Shown: positions 57,725 through 64,000 of the stretch, piece by piece | Position numbering within the stretch: the stretch's first letter is position 1 | How the letters are laid out: the number at the start of each line of letters is the position of its first letter | The notes under the pieces: model-generated | What the model was told of the DNA's origin: nothing | The model's input: the letters and a program-made list of their open reading frames with translations, nothing else | Database searches by the model: none | Made by a program: the position numbers and the translations under genes | DNA from: Manis javanica | Taxonomy: Eukaryota; Chordata; Mammalia; Pholidota; Manidae | Assembly: GCF_040802235.1 (NCBI RefSeq) | Contig: NC_133170.1 | Span: 8,819,001 to 8,883,000, forward strand | Reading direction: 5' to 3' | Length of the DNA: 64,000 nt

Positions 57725-60700
57725 TAGAATATATATGTATTAAATGTATGGCTCTATTTCTCTAGAACTTACAGCTCTATTACATTTCAGGGGACTTTCC
57801 ATAAGCCACCTTATATTAATATTTATCTTGGTTATGTATGTATCTGAAAGCCCATCACCCTACCAGTTGTGACCTTCTGAGATGATAAACATAGTCCCTG
57901 CTCTCTGGTGATCAAGTTCGGAGAAAAGTATAAACAAATCAAACAGTGATAATAAGCACTGAAATAAAGTTTATTGTTAAAATACAGAGGAGGAATATCT
58001 CACTCAACCTGCATTAAACAGGAACAAAAGTGTGCTCTAGACAAAAGAACACGTACCTTTGTATGTATTTCCTTGCCTGTTAACTGTGAAGATAAGAATA
58101 GGTTCAGTGGAAGCGAGGGTGGTGGTGGGTGGGAATGGGGCAAGAGAAATGGGAACTGTATATGGGGCAAGATGGATAGACAGTTCTGTAAACTGCTAAT
58201 GAGTTTGAAATCTATCCTGAAGGTATTGGAAAATAAATGGGTTATTTAAGCAACACTGTGGGAGAATTACTTCAGCAGCAATGTGGAGAATAGATTATTA
58301 GAGAAGGAAGAGGTGGCCAAGACTGGAGAAACAGAGAAACCAGGTAGAAGACTGATGAAATAACTAGAAGGAGGAATTGTAAAAGCATGTGGGCAGTAAA
58401 AAGAAATAGGAAATAACTGAAGATGTATCCCCAGTTTATGATTATTCAAAGAGGCAGGGGATGCAGGAGGAAGATGGTGCATTTGCTGGTGAGAACAAGG
58501 AAATGGCGTCAACTCACTGTTGCAGTTTATATGCTGTGGGCAGCCACCCACAGAAATGATACGGACACACACCTAAAATTTGGCTCCTACTTCAGGACTT
58601 AGGGTGCCACACCTGCATCAAGGGGGTATAAGAAGGGTTGTGACTCACATAATGAGACTTTCAAGTAAGAGCAGGGTAGACTTACCAAACAAGTCCAAAA
58701 TAACTGGAAGGGGATAAGTAGAAGTGAGAGGAGAGACTGGCCTCTGATGGTTTTAGGGTGGCTAAGGCATGGAGCTAGGGTGAGAATTTCCATGTAGGTA
58801 CCAGGGCTTGTGTGGCTTGAATTTCCCACTGTCACCCAAAAAGCGAGCCCCCAGGCTTTCTTATCAGCCTGCCCAGATGCAGAGCAAAAGGGAACAGGTG
58901 AGGGCTTGAAAGTTGTCCACAGTCAAACTTCAAAAATGGGGTCAGAGTCTTTAATACATACACTCAGGATCACTTGGGTTATTTTTATACCTACAAAGAA
59001 AATAATATAGTGGTTATATATTTAAATGCTTTGAAAATGATTGTAGTGGGCACTTGCCTTCCCAACATTTATTCTACTCTTCCTACATTGTGCAGAATAC
59101 ACCTGAGAGGTTTGAGTGGAATTAACTTGCCCCTCATCCCAAAATTAATCCCACCAGGATCATCTAATCCTGACCTATGGTGTTACCCTGGCCACAAGAA
59201 ATGGATTGGGATTGAGTACCAATCACAGGACTTTTGCCCAAAAATTGATGTGAATAACAAAGCATGTGGTCCTTGTGGCTGCAGGCAGTCATCCTGAGAC
59301 CAAGAACGTGGAAGAGACATGGAGCTGGAACCCTGATCAGATAAAGATCTGTAAACATTGTGTACAGGTGAAAGGATGTAAAGAACACACTGAAAGTTTT
59401 CAGTAAGTACTTTTCTGGCTCCTTCCTTTTCCTATACTGGTTTATTCAGTTACGTGAGGCTTTAAATCAACATAGAGTCTGATTTTTCTTCTAGTGATCC
59501 TTAGTATTGAATAATGAATATTATAGTAAATGTGTAAATCAGTTTGAGTTTCTTATTGTTAGGCTTTACCTCAAAATACTGTAAGGAATGTGTTATAAAC
59601 AGTGTGTTACTAAATTTTTTTATCCTCTATGGCTCTTACTAAATTTGCTTTATCCTCTAATCATTGTCAATTGCCTTCATTTAGAATCACTTTAGAAGTA
59701 TTCAGCTGATATTTAAAGATAAAGAATGCATTCCAAACATAGCAAAAATAAATGCTTCAGCTATCATTATCTTCCATTAACACCTGATGCTTTGGTAATC
59801 AATAAAATGAATGTTCAAATGGGCTTTCATAGATGAAATTAGGGGTTTGCTGACTTGCATAATAGATATTATAAATTGACTCTCATTGATGAGCCAGAGG
59901 TGTTCATGATATGCAGATTAGATCAAATAAATGTTTCAGAGACAGTCCCTATGTTGCCTGACCAAGTATATAAGAAGCTAGCAAGCTCTGTAGTCTATAC
60001 TTTTAGGAACAGCACCCTTCAGATCTCAAACCTAAATATCTAAAATCCTAAAAATCTTAAACATGCCAAAGGTTGAAGAGTTTAATTTCTGCTTAACTAA
60101 AATAAGAATCACGTGCATTATGGAGATGATGGGTGACATCATGCTTATTATAGAGATAAGAAATAAATTTTGCTGTTTTTCCTTCCTAACTGCAAGCTCA
60201 TTTTTAGAATATCCCCAGTGCAGATACTATTAAACTGAGATCTCAAGATGGGCCATTAAATCCGGACTGACAGATCATAAAGGTCTACTAAGAAATAAAA
60301 TCCAAGATACAAAAACTTGCCTATATAAGGTCCCTGGCCATGGTTACTTGCCTGCAAAAATAACAACAAGCAAATTGTTGAAAAATCTAATATTAAAGGG
60401 AAAATATACTGTTAAGTAAACTTAAAGGCTATTTGATTATAGCCTGTGACTACTTAATCTTAGGACAATCCTCAGACTTCTATACTCAACCTAATAGGAA
60501 ACGAGCTACCAAAATAGTGTAACCTCCTCTAAAGAGCACCTTCCCCAGTGGCCATCTCAGATGTGTTCATCAAAGAACACATAGCACCACCAGCCAAGGG
60601 TCCTCACTATTCCTGTCTACAGAATATGACAAGGATCAGTGGCCACTGCATAATGTTTCCAAATATCCTCTTTTTTAATTGGGAGGTTTTATTGCCATTA

Positions 60701-61885
60701 CTCTGTTATTTCTCTTACGTTGCATTTTGCATTTGTTGGGAGCCAATAACTGGCCATTGGTTGCTGGACCATAAGGAGTGCCAGGTGAAGCTAACACACT
60801 CTGGAGAGACAGCAAAAAGGTATCCTACAGTGGATGTGATAGTTGCTATCCAAACATGCATTTCACTCTCCTCCACCAGGGATCATTCAGGTATAGCAGG
60901 TGAGATCAACCCTAATCTTTTCCAAGGTTAGTCCTGATGGTGTAAGCCAGAAGTTACTCGCAACCACCTTACCACGGCTATTGGGAGGATGGGGTGGGAA
61001 ACCAGTCCTAAATCAATTACAGCATTACCCTAACCATGTGAATTATTTCAGGGATTATCTAGCAAGCACAAAGCTTCGGGACAGTTGTTCAATGGTTGTT
61101 GAAAGGTCAGAACTTTGTCTCTTCCTGAGGATATAAATGAAGAAGCATGTTGTTCCTATTGCTTTTAACAATTGTCTTGTGACCATAAAGGAAACCGGTC
61201 TGCAAATAAAAGCAAATACAGATAATAGAACAATGCTGATGTAATTCAGAGAAATGGAGCTAAAGCGTTGATCGAATCATTTCTAAATCTTCCTTCACCT
61301 TTATGGGAGTTTTCATTTATATAAACAATTTCTGCTTATTATTTAATCCTATTTTAATTAGGTTTTCTGTTACTTTCAATCCCAAGTGTTTTAACTGGTA
61401 CAAGGATTCTGTATCCCTGGCTTCATTTTAAATGTCAGTAAATGAATTGTCATCTTCTTAAAATGGAAAAGAGCCTTATCCACTTCAGCCTTTGTCCATG
61501 TTCATGCCAGAATCAGATTGAAAAGAAGCTACTGTCCTAGAGAGCGATTCTTTCTAATTCATATGGTACCCATCTCCCACATTAAAACAATAGCAAGCCA
61601 TTCAAATATTGAACTATAACATTACAGATAAAGAATGTGAAGAACAAACTGTGAAAGTTTTAAATAAGCATCTTTCTGGTCCCTCTTTTAATCAGGTCTC
61701 CTGTGAAATCTGTGCAACATATAACCCATTTGTGAAATCTCCATTATGTAGGAGATACATGATCCTTAACTTCTCAGTCTTTTGTTAATTGTCATTGGCC
61801 ACCAGTTGGGTTTACATAGTTTAGTTAGATTCATAATGGGGCAAGAATCACTCCATTAATGTCCAGAAATTCTTTTCACAGTGAA
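57725..61885. other. Mostly unassigned DNA, some ancient repeats likely
   Basis: About 58100-58560 has the purine-rich character of a generic ancient mammalian repeat. About 60540-61140 is a block of higher-GC sequence containing a 127-codon plus frame (60548-60931) that may be an old transposon or LTR fragment, but I cannot classify it. I see no RNA gene, splice-bounded exon or promoter I can support. Confidence 0.35.
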
Positions 61886-61889
61886 GAAA

Positions 61890-62620
61890 ACCATCAACAA
61901 AATGAAAATGCAAGCTACTGAATGGAAGAAGATATTTGCAAATAAAATATCTGTCAAAGGATTGATAACCAAAATAAATAAAGACTTCATACAACTCAAT
62001 ACCAAAAATACCAGATAATCCAATTAAAAATGGGCAGAGGACCTGAACCTTTTTCCAAAGGAGTCATACAGATGGCCAACAGAAACATGAAACAATGCTC
62101 AACATCACTAAGGATCAGGGAAATGCAAATCAAAACTACAGCGAGATGGCACCTCACACTTGTCAGAATGGCTAGGATCAAAAAGACAAGAAATAACAAG
62201 TGTTGGTGAGAATGTGGAGAAAAGGGAACCTCATGCACTGTTGGTGCAGCCAGCTATGGAAAACAGTACGGAGATTCCTCAAAAGATTAAAAATAGAACT
62301 GCCATACAACTTCACATCTGGGTATTTATCTAAAGTAAAAGAAAATACTAATTTGAAAAGACATATGCACCCCTATGTTCACTGCAGCATTATTTACAAC
62401 TGTCAAGATATGGAAGCAACCTAAGTGTCCATTGATAGATGAATGGATAAAGAGCATGTGGAATATTACTCATCTTTAAAAAGGAATGAAATCTTACCAT
62501 CTTACATGGACAAACCTAGAGGGCATTACACTGAGTGAAATAAGTCAGAGAAAGACAAATACCATATCATTTTGCTTATACACAAAGTATTTTTAAAATA
62601 ATAATTAAAAATGTATGATA
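61890..62620 (+). mobile_element. Old LINE-1, ORF2 C-terminal part
   Basis: Plus-strand ORF2 text: 'gcaagctactgaatggaagaagatatttgc', 'ggatcagggaaatgcaaatcaaaactac', 'gagaatgtggagaaaagggaacc' and 'catatgcacccctatgttcactgcagcattatttac'. It lacks a recognisable 3' UTR beyond about 62610. 5' and 3' truncated. Confidence 0.8.
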
Positions 62621-62624
62621 TCAC

Positions 62625-64000
62625 TGCAAACATAGAATTTTGGAGGTTGGACCTTAGATGCTATTGTATGTAAATCTCTTTCTGAATTTAGGAGTCTATT
62701 TACCTGCATTTAAGCAACTTAGCAGAAACCAGTGTTAAGCCACCAACAGAAGATTTTTTTATTTGAAAATAAATTAACAATAAGTAAAAACCAGTTTATC
62801 AAGTTTGCATGTAAACGGTCTCCGAAAATTAAAAGATTGAGACTCAAGAAAGGATTTTTAGTTCTAGTATAATTTAAACTTTCAGCTACACAATGAAGAA
62901 TATAAGGGAAAATACATTTCTACTTTAGAAGGCTAGAATGTTCTAAAGCAAGATCAGAAGCTTGGAGTTTAAGTCAAAATTCTAATTGAAGGGAATTTAA
63001 AAAAATAAGATTGGCACTCCCTTAAGCAACAAGATGGTACTTATTCCATGTTTCTACAAGTCTTTTTCTTCTTTAGAGAGAAAATTTCCACTTACTTGAA
63101 AATGATCCATTACTGGTATCACTCTTTCAAAAGGTAGTTCCCCAAATTTAGGAACAGGATAAAAAAAACAACAAAACATCCTTGTGTAAAAACAATAAAT
63201 ACATTTGGTAACAGAAGCCAATGCAACACCTCAGTGGATGCTGGGTTATTAGTATCCTTCCTAGAATATGAGTTTTGAGTAGATCCATGTCTATTCTGAA
63301 ACTTCTGATCATTTGGTCATGGATGGTATTTGGTCAGGTGGTAATGAATAAATGAATAATATCACCCAGCAATATGGCAGTATTAAAATGGTCAAAAGCC
63401 AGATATACTTGTGGTCCTTCCAAGCCAAACAGTAATTCTAATGTTATTAGGTCAGTTATTTGGATTTTGGCTTTCCCTTTAAGTATGAGAGAGCTCTCTA
63501 TTTTTATAGATGAAATAGGACTTGTTAATGTGGATGTAGGAGAATTTAGTACATCAATTACTAAGTCTATTTTCCTTACAAAACTAGGAGAATGTTTTTT
63601 ACCATTGTTCTCACAAAATGCCTTGGAAATACTTGAAGATGCAGGGAAGTGTGGTGGAAGTAATAATATTTCTTTAAAGCTTGGTTTAGGAAGACGCATT
63701 ACAACTATGCTGTATCCATTTTTGGCAAGTGAAGAGGAAAGTTGTACCAGCTGATGGCCGTTTGATGACCCGCATGGAAAGAATCAGCGTCAGACCCTGG
63801 AGAGCACAATTGAGAGAAGTGATCCCATCACAAAAGGTGACCTCATCCTTTGGCACCAGCTGGCACTCTGGGCATGGGGAGTGAGTTAATGCTCTCCACC
63901 CTGCATTTTCCCCTCTAGATTACCCCGGTGGCTCACCAGAGGGCGGTGTGCGGTGATCAGCCCTGTTGCTTCCTGCCTTGCATGTGTCCTATGGTACAGC
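62625..64000. other. Unassigned DNA with an unexplained ORF
   Basis: AT-rich to about 63300, then more balanced composition to the window end. No named repeat recognised. The open segment at 63374-63754 is listed separately. About 63760-64000 is GC-richer and has no identifiable feature. Confidence 0.35.
63374..63754 (+). CDS. Unidentified 126-codon ORF, possible pseudogene or old element
   Basis: An ATG-initiated plus-strand frame (starting MAVLKWSKARYTCGPSKPNS, ending EEESCTS then stop) in a repeat-poor stretch. The opposite strand is also open for 121 codons over nearly the same span (63334-63699), which points to low stop density rather than selection on either strand. No membrane segment, zinc-finger or catalytic motif stands out. 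It could be a retroelement or retropseudogene fragment, or chance. Confidence 0.2.
   Translation: MAVLKWSKARYTCGPSKPNSNSNVIRSVIWILAFPLSMRELSIFIDEIGLVNVDVGEFSTSITKSIFLTKLGECFLPLFSQNALEILEDAGKCGGSNNISLKLGLGRRITTMLYPFLASEEESCTS

Noticed and set aside
60548..60931. 127-codon plus-strand frame as a host gene
   Set aside because: No ATG-context, splice or domain evidence. The surrounding block looks like an unclassified old repeat.

Overview
This 64 kb window is eukaryotic, almost certainly mammalian. The evidence is pervasive LINE-1 (young and old copies), L2 and MIR fragments, endogenous retrovirus remnants and LTRs, one CpG island, and splice-site-like signals, with no compact operon-style coding. 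The youngest L1 copies (about 17.9-23.3, 26.6-27.6 and 50.3-51.2 kb) share one 3' UTR type that resembles my memory of a laurasiatherian lineage, perhaps pangolin. That is a low-confidence guess. I saw no lineage-specific SINE (no Alu, B1/B2, Bov-tA or carnivore SINE), which is unusual for most mammals.

Layout. 0-7.3 kb: a minus-strand L1 cluster, including a near full-length degenerate L1 (about 0.76-6.86 kb). 7.6-17.9 kb: fragments of L2 and old L1 on both strands, a 75-bp x 3 tandem repeat at 13.74-13.96 kb, and a 22-bp perfect palindrome at 14.88 kb. 17.9-23.3 kb: a plus-strand L1 with both ends but an internal deletion of its reverse transcriptase core. 23.3-34.3 kb: mostly unique (probably intronic) DNA with L2, a minus-strand L1, two MIRs, a GGAA-type tract, old L1 3' ends, a solo LTR and a possible 126-bp minus-strand exon. 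34.3-40.2 kb: an old L1/HAL1-like element split by an LTR and another L1 fragment, then another LTR-like block. 40.2-46.7 kb: unique DNA with candidate minus-strand exons at 41.3 and 42.5 kb, an old interspersed repeat, a decayed minus-strand ERV and a Tigger/MER2-like DNA transposon. 46.7-53.1 kb: old L1 sequence, a second solo LTR of the same family as the first, and a young L1 nested in an old L1 with a readable target-site duplication. 54.9-55.4 kb: a CpG-island promoter. 55.4-64 kb: mostly unique or ancient-repeat DNA with L2, MIR and L1 pieces and an unexplained ORF near 63.4 kb.

Gene content. No complete protein-coding host gene can be read. The best-supported gene element is a GC-rich, apparently non-coding first exon on the minus strand. 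It begins near 55.33 kb and ends at a consensus splice donor at 55,133. The region from 55 kb down to 0 is therefore probably the large first introns of a minus-strand gene. Splice-flanked open segments at 42.5, 41.3 and 32.8 kb are candidate exons of it or of another gene, but I could not identify the protein. All other long reading frames belong to dead transposable elements. I found no convincing new biological system. The most useful observations concern element nesting, a specific internal deletion, the tandem repeat and the unidentified candidate exons.
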